Shown here: piece after piece, positions 50,532 to 58,102 of the stretch
Position numbering within the stretch: the stretch's first letter is position 1
Layout: every line of letters starts with the position of its first letter
From: Solirubrobacter ginsenosidimutans
Lineage (GTDB): Bacteria > Actinomycetota > Thermoleophilia > Solirubrobacterales > Solirubrobacteraceae
Reading direction: 5' to 3'
Assembly (NCBI RefSeq): GCF_027587205.1
Contig: NZ_JAPDOD010000014.1
Span: forward strand, 114,845-178,844
DNA length: 64,000 nt
The notes under the pieces: generated by a model
The model's database searches: none
What the model was told of the DNA's origin: nothing
Seen by the model: only the letters and a program-made list of their open reading frames with translations
Program-made: the position numbers and the translations under genes

Positions 50532-50787
50532 GCGCGGATTCTCGCGCGAGCCGCTGGCGCGAGTACTCCCACCACGGCCGCGGAGGCCCGCCGTTGGCGT
50601 AGTCGACCGCGGCGACGAACGTGTCCAGCAGGCACGGGTCGTGGCGCCGGCCGTCCATTGCGCAGAGACGCTCGAACAGCTCCTCGCCGTCCTGACCCTG
50701 CAGGTCCTCGGGGGTGTCGACGTCGAGCCGGCGGAGCTTCGCGGCAATCTTGGGCCCGACGTTGGGCATGCTCGTGAGATCGGCCAT
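50506..50787 (-). CDS. Helix-hairpin-helix Cdd1-like protein
   Basis: A 93-residue protein with an HhH motif at its start (MPNVGPKIAAKLRRLDVDTPEDL), followed by GEELFERLCAMDG, DPCLLDTFVAAVDYANG and PWWEYSRQRL. This matches the pathogenicity-locus (Cdd1) family, which has a predicted nucleic-acid-binding hairpin but no proven function. It is the first gene of a three-gene minus-strand unit with the GNAT and hydrolase genes, and divergent from the DHA2 transporter. Confidence 0.85.
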   Translation of the reverse strand: MADLTSMPNVGPKIAAKLRRLDVDTPEDLQGQDGEELFERLCAMDGRRHDPCLLDTFVAAVDYANGGPPRPWWEYSRQRLARESAHGGAEQPA

Positions 50788-50864
50788 GGTTCCAGTGTCG
50801 CGCGCGGGTCTTGAACGAATCGGTCACGCGCCGACCGATGAGTTTCCGTGAGAGGGCTGGTCAT

Positions 50865-52313
50865 ATGTGCATGACCTCCTCGCAGACAGACCGCAATCGC
50901 TGGGCGGCGCTGTACGTGCTGTGCGCCGGCGCCCTGATGATCGTGCTCGACGCGACGATCGTGAACGTCGCGCTCCCCTCCATCCAGGACGACCTCGGCT
51001 TTTCAGCCAGCAACCTGGCCTGGGTGGTCAATGCGTACTTGATCGCGTTCGGCGGGCTGCTGCTCCTCGCCGGCCGCGTCGGCGACCTGATCGGGCAGCG
51101 ACGGATCTTCCTTATCGGCCTGGCGATCTTCACCGCCGCCTCGGCGCTGTGCGCGCTCGCGCAGACGCAGGAGATGCTGATCGGCGCGCGCTTCATCCAG
51201 GGCGTCGGCGGCGCGCTCACTTCCGCCGTGATTCTCGGGATGATCGTGACGATGTTCCCGAAACCGGGCGAGCAGGCCAAGGCGCTCGGCGTGTACGGGT
51301 TCGTGGCGTCCGCGGGCGGGTCGATCGGCCTGCTCTCCGGCGGCGTGCTGACCGACCTGATCAGCTGGCACTGGATCTTCCTCATCAACCTGCCGGTCGG
51401 CGTGATCACCGGCGTGCTGGCGCTGCGGCTGATCGAGCCCAAGCCCGGCATCGGCGTCGGCGCCGGTGCGGACATCCCCGGCGCGGTGCTGCTGACCGCG
51501 GGCGTGATGCTCGGCGTGTACACGATCCTCGGCATCACCGAGCACGGCTGGACCTCCAACCGCACCGTCGGTCTCGCGGCCATCGCCGCGCTGCTGCTGG
51601 GCGCGTTCCTCGTGCGCCAGGCGCGGATCGAGAACCCGCTGATGCCGCTGCGGCTGTTCCGCTCGCGCAACGTCACCGGCTCGAACCTCGTGATGGCGAT
51701 GATCGTGGTCGGGATGTTCGGCCTGTTCTTCCTTGGAGCGTTGTATCTCCAGCGCATCCTCGGCTACGCGCCGCTCGAGGTCGGTCTGGCCTTCCTGCCG
51801 TCGACGGTCGTGATGGGGATCGTGTCGCTGCGCGCGTCGCAGCCGCTGATCATGCGCCACGGCCCGCAGCGGGTGCTGGTGCCGAGTCTGCTGGTGACGA
51901 TCGCGGGCCTGCTGCTGTTCGCCCGCACGCCGGTCGACGGCAACTACGTCCTCGACATCCTCCCGGCGACGCTGCTGATCGGCCTCGGCGCCGGCCTCTC
52001 GACACCGGCCGTGATCGCGCTGGCGATGTCCGGCGCGACGCCGCAGGACTCGGGGCTGGCTTCGGGGCTCGTCAACACGACCGTGCAGGTCGGCGGGGCG
52101 ATCGGCCTGGCCGTGCTGGCGACGCTCGCGAGCGAGCGCACCGGCGACTCCACCTCAGCGGTGGCGCTGAACTCCGGCTACCACCTCGCGTACCTGATCG
52201 GCGCGGGCGCGCTGGCCGTCGCGGTCGTGATCGCTTTGGTCGTGCTCCGCGTGCCGCGCGCCGCCGTCTCCGAGAGCGCGCCGGCGGCGGCGTTTGCCGC
52301 TCACGCCGGGTAG
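50865..52313 (+). CDS. DHA2-family MFS drug exporter (EmrB/QacA type)
   Basis: A 482-residue protein with 14 hydrophobic segments. Motif A is GRVGDLIGQRRIFL, motif D1 is LDATIVNVALPSIQDDLG with the conserved acid, and motif C AGGSIGLLSGG in helix 5 marks a drug-proton antiporter. AGAGAG-like RBS bases (AGAGGG) stand 8 nt before ATG 50865; an upstream start at 50811 adds 18 polar residues. The substrate is not deducible. Its last 13 bases overlap the end of the convergent cupin gene. Confidence 0.93.
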   Translation: MCMTSSQTDRNRWAALYVLCAGALMIVLDATIVNVALPSIQDDLGFSASNLAWVVNAYLIAFGGLLLLAGRVGDLIGQRRIFLIGLAIFTAASALCALAQTQEMLIGARFIQGVGGALTSAVILGMIVTMFPKPGEQAKALGVYGFVASAGGSIGLLSGGVLTDLISWHWIFLINLPVGVITGVLALRLIEPKPGIGVGAGADIPGAVLLTAGVMLGVYTILGITEHGWTSNRTVGLAAIAALLLGAFLVRQARIENPLMPLRLFRSRNVTGSNLVMAMIVVGMFGLFFLGALYLQRILGYAPLEVGLAFLPSTVVMGIVSLRASQPLIMRHGPQRVLVPSLLVTIAGLLLFARTPVDGNYVLDILPATLLIGLGAGLSTPAVIALAMSGATPQDSGLASGLVNTTVQVGGAIGLAVLATLASERTGDSTSAVALNSGYHLAYLIGAGALAVAVVIALVVLRVPRAAVSESAPAAAFAAHAG

Positions 52314-52690
52314 TACTCCTCGTCGGTCACGTGCGGTCCCCACGAAGCGTCGGACCCGTCGTCCGCGACCTCCTGCATCGCCAGGTGGGTCATGAAGGTC
52401 GACGGGCCGGCGCCGTGCCAGTGGACCTCGCCCGAGTCGAAGCGCACGGTGTCACCGGGGCGCAGCGGCTGCACCGTGTCGCCGGCGACCTGGAAGAGCC
52501 CGAGCCCTTCCGTGCAGTGGATCGTCTGGCCGAACGGGTGCGCGTGCCAGGCCGTGCGCGCCCCCGGCGTGAAGTGCACGCTGAGCAGCTTCACGTGCGG
52601 GCCGGGTGAGATCTCGTCGAGGTAGACGTCGCCGGTGAACCACTCGGCGCGCCCGCGCTTGGTGTCGGGCTGGCGGCGGATGACTTCCAC
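52301..52690 (-). CDS. Cupin-domain protein
   Basis: A 129-residue single cupin. HAHPFGQTIHCTEG is the first metal-binding motif (HxH with later E and H), and VHWHGAGPSTFMTHLAM holds the last histidine. The N-terminal IRRQPDTKRGRAEWFTGDVYLDEI resembles the cupin group with (R)-mandelonitrile-lyase-like or quercetinase-like members; catalytic activity is not proven. It starts 3 bp after the papain-like gene stop, third in a PhoD-first operon, and converges on the DHA2 gene. Confidence 0.85.
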   Translation of the reverse strand: MEVIRRQPDTKRGRAEWFTGDVYLDEISPGPHVKLLSVHFTPGARTAWHAHPFGQTIHCTEGLGLFQVAGDTVQPLRPGDTVRFDSGEVHWHGAGPSTFMTHLAMQEVADDGSDASWGPHVTDEEYYPA

Positions 52691-52693
52691 GGG

Positions 52694-53452
52694 CTAGAGC
52701 TCCCCCGGGCCCAGGACCGCGCAGTGCGGGTCGCGGATCACGAAGCGGCCGGAGATCGGGCGGTCGAACTCGCCGAACGCGTCGTTCCACCAGCGCGCGC
52801 CGTTCCAGAGGTGCTCGGGGGCGCTGTTGCGATCGTTGGCCCCGGGGGTCAGGTCCAGCTGGATCTCCTCGAAGCAGTACTCGACCATCGCGGACGAGTG
52901 GTTCGGGACGCCGGCCTCGAGCGGGTTGGCGGTGCCGCGGGTCCAGAGGTAGGCCTGCCAGAAGCCGAGCGTCTCGAACAGGTCGTAGCGCAGGCGCTCG
53001 AGGTTGGGGTCCTCGGTCGCGCGAGAGGTGACGCGGGCAGCCTCTTCGGCGTCCATCTTGACGGCGAGCAGGGCGACGTTCGGGTCGCGCTTGGGGTCGC
53101 CGTAGTGGGCGAGCGTGGCCTCGGTGATCGCGTTGTCGGCGGGCTCGGGGAAGTGTCCGGCGCGCGAGTGCAGCGCGACCTCGCGGATCTCTCCCCCGCC
53201 GACGAGCAGGAAGGCGTGCGACCACAGGCTCGGGCGCCGGTCCCAGCGCAGGATGCTCTGCGCGCGGCGCAAGGCCACGCCCGGCAGGTCCGAGCTTCCC
53301 ACCAGGCCGATCAGGCCGAGGCCGTCCTGGTCGCCGCTCAGATCCGCGATGGCGTCGGTGAAGAACGCCGAGTTGTCGGTGGACGCGTACTTCTCGGACC
53401 AGTTGGTGACGTTCGGGTTCTGCGTGTCGCTCTGGGAGTGCCGGAGCACCAT
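52694..53452 (-). CDS. Possible permuted papain-like (YiiX/NlpC-P60-type) amidase
   Basis: A 252-residue protein. WSHAFLLVGGGEIREVALHS resembles the histidine strand of the permuted papain-like fold (YiiX/YaeF/DUF830), and SSAMVEYCFEEIQLDL has a cysteine in the position expected for the nucleophile in the permuted order. The rest, including DLPGVALRRAQSILRW, does not match a family I know. It may cut amide or ester bonds; this is inference from two motifs. It follows PhoD by 7 bp and precedes the cupin by 3 bp, so it belongs to the same operon. Confidence 0.65.
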   Translation of the reverse strand: MVLRHSQSDTQNPNVTNWSEKYASTDNSAFFTDAIADLSGDQDGLGLIGLVGSSDLPGVALRRAQSILRWDRRPSLWSHAFLLVGGGEIREVALHSRAGHFPEPADNAITEATLAHYGDPKRDPNVALLAVKMDAEEAARVTSRATEDPNLERLRYDLFETLGFWQAYLWTRGTANPLEAGVPNHSSAMVEYCFEEIQLDLTPGANDRNSAPEHLWNGARWWNDAFGEFDRPISGRFVIRDPHCAVLGPGEL

Positions 53453-53459
53453 TTCCTCC

Positions 53460-54848
53460 TCAGCGGAGCTCGATTTCGATCGGGTCGTGAATCGGTTGCG
53501 CGCCCTTGGCCTTCGGCTTCTTGCCGAAGATCCGGCCGGCGATGCCGATCAGCGGCCGGACCCGCCACAGCTGCAGCGTGAAGCGGTACCTGCCGTTGCG
53601 CCCGGGGGCGATCCGGATCAGCCCGACGTTGTTGTCCACGGTGGCCGTGAGCCTCTGGTTGCCGGTCACATGCCACGTGCGGCGGTTGATCGTCAGCCTG
53701 TCGGGCAGGGGGTTCGGCTTGTGGCCCCAGGGCGGCAGGAAGGGCGTGACGAGGCTCGCCGGGGACGCGACGAGCTCGTAGATCTGCCCGTGCAGGCCCA
53801 CGATCTCGGCGCTGCTGAGGCGGCCGGTGTGGATGTCGCCGGTCAGGATCAGGATGTCGTGCGGGTTGGGACCGCCGAGGGCGCGCTCGAAGATCGCGCC
53901 GAGTCGGTCGGACTCCTTGAAGTCGAGCAGCGTGCGGTCGGTCTTGCTGCCGCCTGCTTTGAGCAGCGGCTGCGGGAGGACGAGGACGCCGGGGCCTTGG
54001 AGCTGCCTGGCCCACGTTTCCAGGTCCTCCCACTGGGCCTCGAGCATCAGGCGGGCGTGGGGGTCGTCGTCGCTGGTCCGGTAGGAGCGGGTGTCGGCGA
54101 TGAAGAACGACACCGGCGGGAGGTCCAGGCTCATCCAGCGCTTGCCGCCGGGGTTGAGCAGCGCCTGGTAGCTGTCGTAGAGCGCGGCCGCCGTGTCGCC
54201 CGCGTGCGGCTGGTAGCGATCCCAGGAGAGCGGGACCTGGATCTGCTTCTGCGGGAAGTCGTTCCAGAACTCGTGGTCGTCGCAGCTGACCAGCGTCGGA
54301 CAGGCGGCGAGCAGGTCGCGGTAGGCGTCGTCGCCCCAGTAGCGCTCGTACTTCTGCGCCATCCCCTCAGGGATCGTGTTCGGCAGCGGCGCCCACACAT
54401 CGGCATAGAGCTGGTCGCCCATCAGGATCTTGAACACCGGCCGCTCGCGCTGCACGAGCTCCTTGACCGCGGCCGAGTAGTACCCGTCGCGGTCGTCGTT
54501 GAGCCAGAAGCACGAGCCGATCAGCAGGCTCACGCCCTCGCTCGGCAGCCGCGTGGGCAGCGTGCGCCACAGGAACGGCTTCGGCGCCTCCGGGATCGTC
54601 ACCTCATACAGCGCACCGGGCGTGGCGTTCTCCACCTTGAGCTCGCGGATCGCCATCGGCCGCTTGGAGCCAGGCGGAGGCTTGCCGGGCGCCCACGGCC
54701 CGAGCGTGACCGCCATCGGCGTCCCGTTCGTGGTCCGGACGCGCGGCGTGGCGGGTGTGAACGCCCCGCCGGGCCACGAGTACCACACCCGCCACCCGTC
54801 CCCGGCCGGGAGCGGCGCACCGCAGGTCACCCACACTCCGCTCGCCAT
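53460..54848 (-). CDS. PhoD-like metallophosphatase
   Basis: A 462-residue phosphatase/phosphodiesterase. LIGSCFWLNDD begins the domain, then KILMGDQLYADVW, LVSCDDHEFWNDF, ADTRSYR and ILTGDIHTGRL supply the metal ligands of the PhoD family. A beta-sandwich of about 110 residues precedes it (GDGWRVWYSWPGG). Unlike Bacillus PhoD it has no twin-arginine signal and looks cytoplasmic. A C-terminal 90-residue tail is basic. It heads the PhoD - papain-like - cupin unit. A pair of GGGGTCTGACCCC hairpins lies between it and the sigma-fusion gene. Confidence 0.87.
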   Translation of the reverse strand: MASGVWVTCGAPLPAGDGWRVWYSWPGGAFTPATPRVRTTNGTPMAVTLGPWAPGKPPPGSKRPMAIRELKVENATPGALYEVTIPEAPKPFLWRTLPTRLPSEGVSLLIGSCFWLNDDRDGYYSAAVKELVQRERPVFKILMGDQLYADVWAPLPNTIPEGMAQKYERYWGDDAYRDLLAACPTLVSCDDHEFWNDFPQKQIQVPLSWDRYQPHAGDTAAALYDSYQALLNPGGKRWMSLDLPPVSFFIADTRSYRTSDDDPHARLMLEAQWEDLETWARQLQGPGVLVLPQPLLKAGGSKTDRTLLDFKESDRLGAIFERALGGPNPHDILILTGDIHTGRLSSAEIVGLHGQIYELVASPASLVTPFLPPWGHKPNPLPDRLTINRRTWHVTGNQRLTATVDNNVGLIRIAPGRNGRYRFTLQLWRVRPLIGIAGRIFGKKPKAKGAQPIHDPIEIELR

Positions 54849-54944
54849 CGTCGGCCAATCGTATGGTCACCGGCGCCCCCGATGCGAACCGGGTCCGCGA
54901 GCACCCGGCACCAGCGCCACCCACACCCATGCATCCAAGTCGTA

Positions 54945-54967
54945 TACCGGGGTCTGACCCCGGTATC
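54945..54967. repeat. GGGGTCTGACCCC hairpin, copy near 55.0 kb (first)
   Basis: Eleven-base arms ATACCGGGGTC (54945-54955) and GACCCCGGTAT (54957-54967) around one base. Together with the next copy it forms the bulk of a 357-bp gap before the PhoD gene; the rest of the gap contains variants of GGTAYAC and no gene that I can support. Confidence 0.7.
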
Positions 54968-54989
54968 CCGCCGGTATACAAGCGGTACA

Positions 54990-55010
54990 CCGGGGTCTGA
55001 CCCCGGTATA
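54990..55010. repeat. GGGGTCTGACCCC hairpin, copy near 55.0 kb (second)
   Basis: CCGGGGTC (54991-54998) and GACCCCGG (55000-55007) form perfect arms with the same core. Flanks read TACA on the left and TATA on the right. It is 38 bp after the first copy and about 200 bp from the stop of the sigma-fusion gene, which it could help terminate. Confidence 0.65.
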
Positions 55011-55205
55011 TCGGTGGTATGCATGTGGTACACCGGGCCGCTTGGCGCCGTGGGCGGGGCGAGCCGGCGGGGCCGGGACCGGCGGTCCGCGGTCGTGGAC
55101 GAGCGCGGCGGGCGGCAGCGCGACGCCGGTTGCGGGGGCTGTGGTGGCTGCCCGCGCCGCGACGGTGGCCGCGGGTCGACTGGCGGCGCGTCGGCGCGGG
55201 TGCGG

Positions 55206-56843
55206 TCAGCGGTGGCGGCGGTGCGAGCCCGCGCCGCGGTGACGGCCGGAACCGCCGTGGGGCTGTGCGGCGAACCGGCGGGCGGTCGGGCGGGTGAAAC
55301 GGCTGCGGGCTCGGACCGGCACGGCTCCCCGCGCTGCGCGCGTTGCTGACCGGGCCCACTTGCCCCTGCGCGCTGAGCCGGCGTGCCGGCCGCGGTGGGC
55401 GTTGGCCCGCGCCGCCTTGCGCCCGGATCGGGCGTTGCGCGCGACGACGCTCCGCGCCGCGTTGCGGCCTGCTCGCCCGTGGCGCGCCGTGTGCGCTCGT
55501 GCTGCCTTGCGTGCCGCGCGTGCCCGCGCCGCGTCATGACCCAGACGGCCGTGGCGCGCCGCGCGTGCCGCCTTGCGTGCCGCGCGTGCCCGCGCCGCGT
55601 CATGGCCCAGACGGCCGTGGCGCGCCGCGCGTGCTGCCTTGCGAGCCGCGCGTGCCCGCGCCGTCTTATGACCCAGCCGGCCATGGCGCGCCGCGTGCGC
55701 CCGCGCTGCCTTGCGCGCCGCGCGTGCCCGCGCCGTCTTATGACCCAGCCGGCCATGGCGCGCCGCTCGCACGCGTGCGGCCTTGCGCGCCGCTCGCGCC
55801 CGCGCCGCCTTACTCCCCGCGCGCGACGGCTTCGATCCGTCCCCGGATTGCGGCCCCGCCCCACCCACCTGCGGACGAGGCGTCGCCGTCAATGGCTCAC
55901 TGACCAGCACCGCGGTCCGCACCGGCGTCTTCTTCACGACCGGTGGCGGCTTCGGAGCGCGCTTCTGGCGCACCTCGGCGACCACCGGGGCGAGGTGTGC
56001 GGGTTCCCGGGCGTGGCGCAGGTCGGCGGCGAGTGTCGCCCCTCCCCCGCCCACGACGACGACGCAGGCCAGCAGCTTCACCGCGGTTCCGCCGCCGAGC
56101 AGCGAGGCGAGCAGCGCCGCCGCCCCACCCACCGGCAGCGGTGGCGCCAAGGCACGTAGCGCGGCGGGACGGCCCGCGAGGTCCGCGCGGAAGCGCCGGC
56201 AGTCCGGGCACCCGCGCAGGTGGCCGCGCACGCCTCGCCCGCGCAGGACGCGGCCGTCGCCGTCAGACAAAAGACGGCGGATGTCCACGCAGGCGGTCGC
56301 GCGGCCTTCGCGGAAGCCCAGCAGCGTGCTGCGCGCGTCGAAGATCGCCTGCTTGACGGCGCCCGCGGAGATGTCCAGGACGACGCCGATCTCCGCGTGG
56401 CTGAGGCCGTTGAGCTCGCGCAGGATCAGCGCCGCGCGCTGACGTTCGGGCAGATCGGCGAGGTCGAGTTGCAGGAGCCGCAGCTCCTCGCGGTCGGCGA
56501 CGCGGTCTTCGAGCGAGCCGGGCGCCGGCGAGTCTTCGAGCTCGCCCGTCGCCGGCCGCCGGCGCAGGATCGTGATCGCCTCGTTGTGGGCGATCCGGAA
56601 CAGCCAGGGGCGCAGCTCGAAGTCGCGCTGCTCGTCCTGGAGCGCCACGAACGCGCGGGCCATGGTGCTCTGCAGCGCGTCCTGCGCGTCCTCCTCGTGG
56701 CGGACGATCGAGCGGCAGTAGCGGTAGAGCGCCTGGTGGTGGCGCTCGTAGACGGCGGTGAACGCCGCGGTGTCCCCACGCGTCGCGCGGGAGCGCAGGG
56801 TGCGCTCGCGATGCAGCCGAAGTGGAACAGCGATCGCCGCCAT
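55206..56843 (-). CDS. Sigma-70 factor fused to anti-sigma zinc finger, TM segment and cationic repeat tail
   Basis: A 545-residue chain. Region 2 (residues 25-95: YCRSIVRHEEDAQDALQST) and region 4 (130-180: LNGLSHAEIGVVLDISAGAV) form an ECF-type sigma factor. Next is a zinc-finger segment with C185 and HLRGCPDC (H208, C212, C215), the ZAS-type Hx3Cx2C pattern of anti-sigma factors. A hydrophobic stretch at about 240-272 is a probable membrane helix. The last 240 residues are K/R/A/H-rich and repetitive (AARHGRLGH, ARARAARKAARA). ECF groups with fused anti-sigma and membrane parts are known (ECF52/53); the tail here is unusual. The cell would hold this sigma at the membrane until released. 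Divergent from the second Clp-N gene. Confidence 0.85.
   Translation of the reverse strand: MAAIAVPLRLHRERTLRSRATRGDTAAFTAVYERHHQALYRYCRSIVRHEEDAQDALQSTMARAFVALQDEQRDFELRPWLFRIAHNEAITILRRRPATGELEDSPAPGSLEDRVADREELRLLQLDLADLPERQRAALILRELNGLSHAEIGVVLDISAGAVKQAIFDARSTLLGFREGRATACVDIRRLLSDGDGRVLRGRGVRGHLRGCPDCRRFRADLAGRPAALRALAPPLPVGGAAALLASLLGGGTAVKLLACVVVVGGGGATLAADLRHAREPAHLAPVVAEVRQKRAPKPPPVVKKTPVRTAVLVSEPLTATPRPQVGGAGPQSGDGSKPSRAGSKAARARAARKAARVRAARHGRLGHKTARARAARKAARAHAARHGRLGHKTARARAARKAARAARHGRLGHDAARARAARKAARAARHGRLGHDAARARAARKAARAHTARHGRAGRNAARSVVARNARSGRKAARANAHRGRHAGSARRGKWARSATRAARGAVPVRARSRFTRPTARRFAAQPHGGSGRHRGAGSHRRHR
55500..55815 (-). repeat. Four 66-72-bp tandem repeats in the sigma-fusion tail
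   Basis: Units at about 55538-55603, 55604-55669, 55670-55741 and 55742-55812 encode variants of AARHGRLGHDAARARAARKA with a net charge near +10 each. Plus-strand reading shows repeated GGCCGTGGCGCGCCGC and GACCCAG words. Copies differ by a few substitutions and small in-frame indels, so recombination has expanded them. Confidence 0.85.
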
Positions 56844-56892
56844 CTCGCGGAACTAGTACCCAACCTTGCGCGGAAGTGCGCGTTGACTCCAT

Positions 56893-57477
56893 ATGGCCCC
56901 CAACGCGCAAAACATCGTCGCGCTGCTAGAGCGTGCCCTCACGGTACCCGCCCCGATCGAATCTCTGGCCACGCTGGCCGAGCTGCGCAACGAGCTGGAC
57001 GAGCTCGAGCGCACCCACGTGGCCCGCGCGCTGCAGGCGGGTGAGTCGTACGCGGACATCGCACGCCCGCTCGGCATCTCACGCCAGGCGGCGCATCGCC
57101 GATACCGCGACCTGGCGTCGGCGCCACCGGCCCGGCCGACGCTCTCGCCCGAGGCGCGCGCCGCCCTCCTCAAGGCACGCGAAGAGGCCGCGCGCCACGG
57201 TTCCGTGAGCATCGACAGCACCCACCTGCTTCTGGCCATCGCGGGCCAGAAGGGCGTCGACGTCGACGCGGCGCGCCGCAGCTTCGGCCCGCCGACGATC
57301 AATGCTCCCGTCCCGTCCGGGCTGCACCCGGCATTGCACGCGCGGCTCACGCGCGGCGCGGGCATGCTCGGGCTCGACCACCTCGTGCGCGCCGCGCTCG
57401 AGGACCCGGACGGTCGCCGGCTCCTGGACCGGCTCGGCGTGGCGGCGCAGTGGCTGCTCACTCCAGCAGCTTCCTGA
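56893..57477 (+). CDS. HTH and Clp-N-like domain protein
   Basis: A 194-residue protein. Residues 30-75 contain a helix-turn-helix-like segment (THVARALQAGESYADIARPLGISRQAAHRRY). The rest resembles one Clp N-domain (EEAARHGSVSIDSTHLLLAI, then LGLDHLVRAAL). No ATPase is fused. It could sense misfolded protein through the Clp-N part and act on DNA, which is inference. It is divergent from the sigma-fusion gene (49 bp between starts) and converges on the DUF1697 gene with a 20-bp overlap. Compare the double Clp-N protein at 13.6 kb. Confidence 0.8.
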   Translation: MAPNAQNIVALLERALTVPAPIESLATLAELRNELDELERTHVARALQAGESYADIARPLGISRQAAHRRYRDLASAPPARPTLSPEARAALLKAREEAARHGSVSIDSTHLLLAIAGQKGVDVDAARRSFGPPTINAPVPSGLHPALHARLTRGAGMLGLDHLVRAALEDPDGRRLLDRLGVAAQWLLTPAAS

Positions 57478-57976
57478 CGGTACTCATATTGCGGAACGTC
57501 GCGGTGGCGGCGATCCCCGGCTTGCCCAGGGCCTTCATCAGCCGGCTGCCCTGCATGCCGTCGGGACACCACGCATAGAGCTCGGAGCCGTGGGCGCCAA
57601 AGCGGTCCGGGCTCCAGTCCTCGGCCTCGAGCTCGGCCAGCCGCGCCGCGTCCGGCTTCCCCGGGAGGAAGACGACGAAGTAGCGCTTGAGGTCGTCGGC
57701 CACGTCACCGAACGGGTCGTGCGCGACAACCGCCTCGAGCTCCTCGACCGTCCGGAGCACGACGTCGACCTCGAAGCCGAACCGATCCGCGATCGCCGCC
57801 TCGAGCTTCGTTTGCGCCGTGCCCTTCGCGCCCACGAAGAGCACGTTGCCGGACTGCAGGACCGTCCGCACGTCCTCGTAGCCGAGCTCGCCCATCAGTG
57901 CACGCAGGTCCGCCATCGGCACCCGCCGTTTGGCACCGAGATTGATCCCCCGCAGCAGCGCGACCAGCCTGGCCAT
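57458..57976 (-). CDS. DUF1697 family protein
   Basis: A 172-residue protein with the family start MARLVALLRGINLGAKRRVP at ATG 57976, then YEDVRTVLQSGNVLF and NMSTVRKLLE at the C-terminus. DUF1697 members are widespread in actinobacteria and have a ferredoxin-like fold, but no proven function. The gene is likely mono-cistronic. It converges on the HTH/Clp-N gene. Confidence 0.9.
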   Translation of the reverse strand: MARLVALLRGINLGAKRRVPMADLRALMGELGYEDVRTVLQSGNVLFVGAKGTAQTKLEAAIADRFGFEVDVVLRTVEELEAVVAHDPFGDVADDLKRYFVVFLPGKPDAARLAELEAEDWSPDRFGAHGSELYAWCPDGMQGSRLMKALGKPGIAATATFRNMSTVRKLLE

Positions 57977-58037
57977 TGGTCGCGACCCTAACAACCTGAG
58001 GAACTCTTACGCGGCGCTTCATTACCCGCTTATGCAA

Positions 58038-58056
58038 CCGGGCGACACTCGCCCGG
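58038..58056. other. Hairpin upstream of a secreted-protein gene
   Basis: CCGGGCGA (58038-58045) and TCGCCCGG (58049-58056) form perfect 8-bp arms with a 3-base loop, 46 bp before the ATG at 58103. It may lie in the 5' leader of the secreted protein mRNA. There is no other gene in the 126-bp gap. Confidence 0.5.
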
Positions 58057-58102
58057 CGCTCAAGAAGCGTGCATGGGTCTGTAACTGCTGGAGGGTTGTC
58101 TG

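Noticed and set aside
54849..55205. Protein gene in the gap before PhoD
   Set aside because: Short open frames here are driven by the GGGGTCTGACCCC hairpins and by overlap with the sigma-fusion tail; none has a start with a ribosome site.
55500..55815. CRISPR or satellite repeats unrelated to coding
   Set aside because: Repeats stay in frame through 66-72-bp units and continue the sigma-fusion protein.
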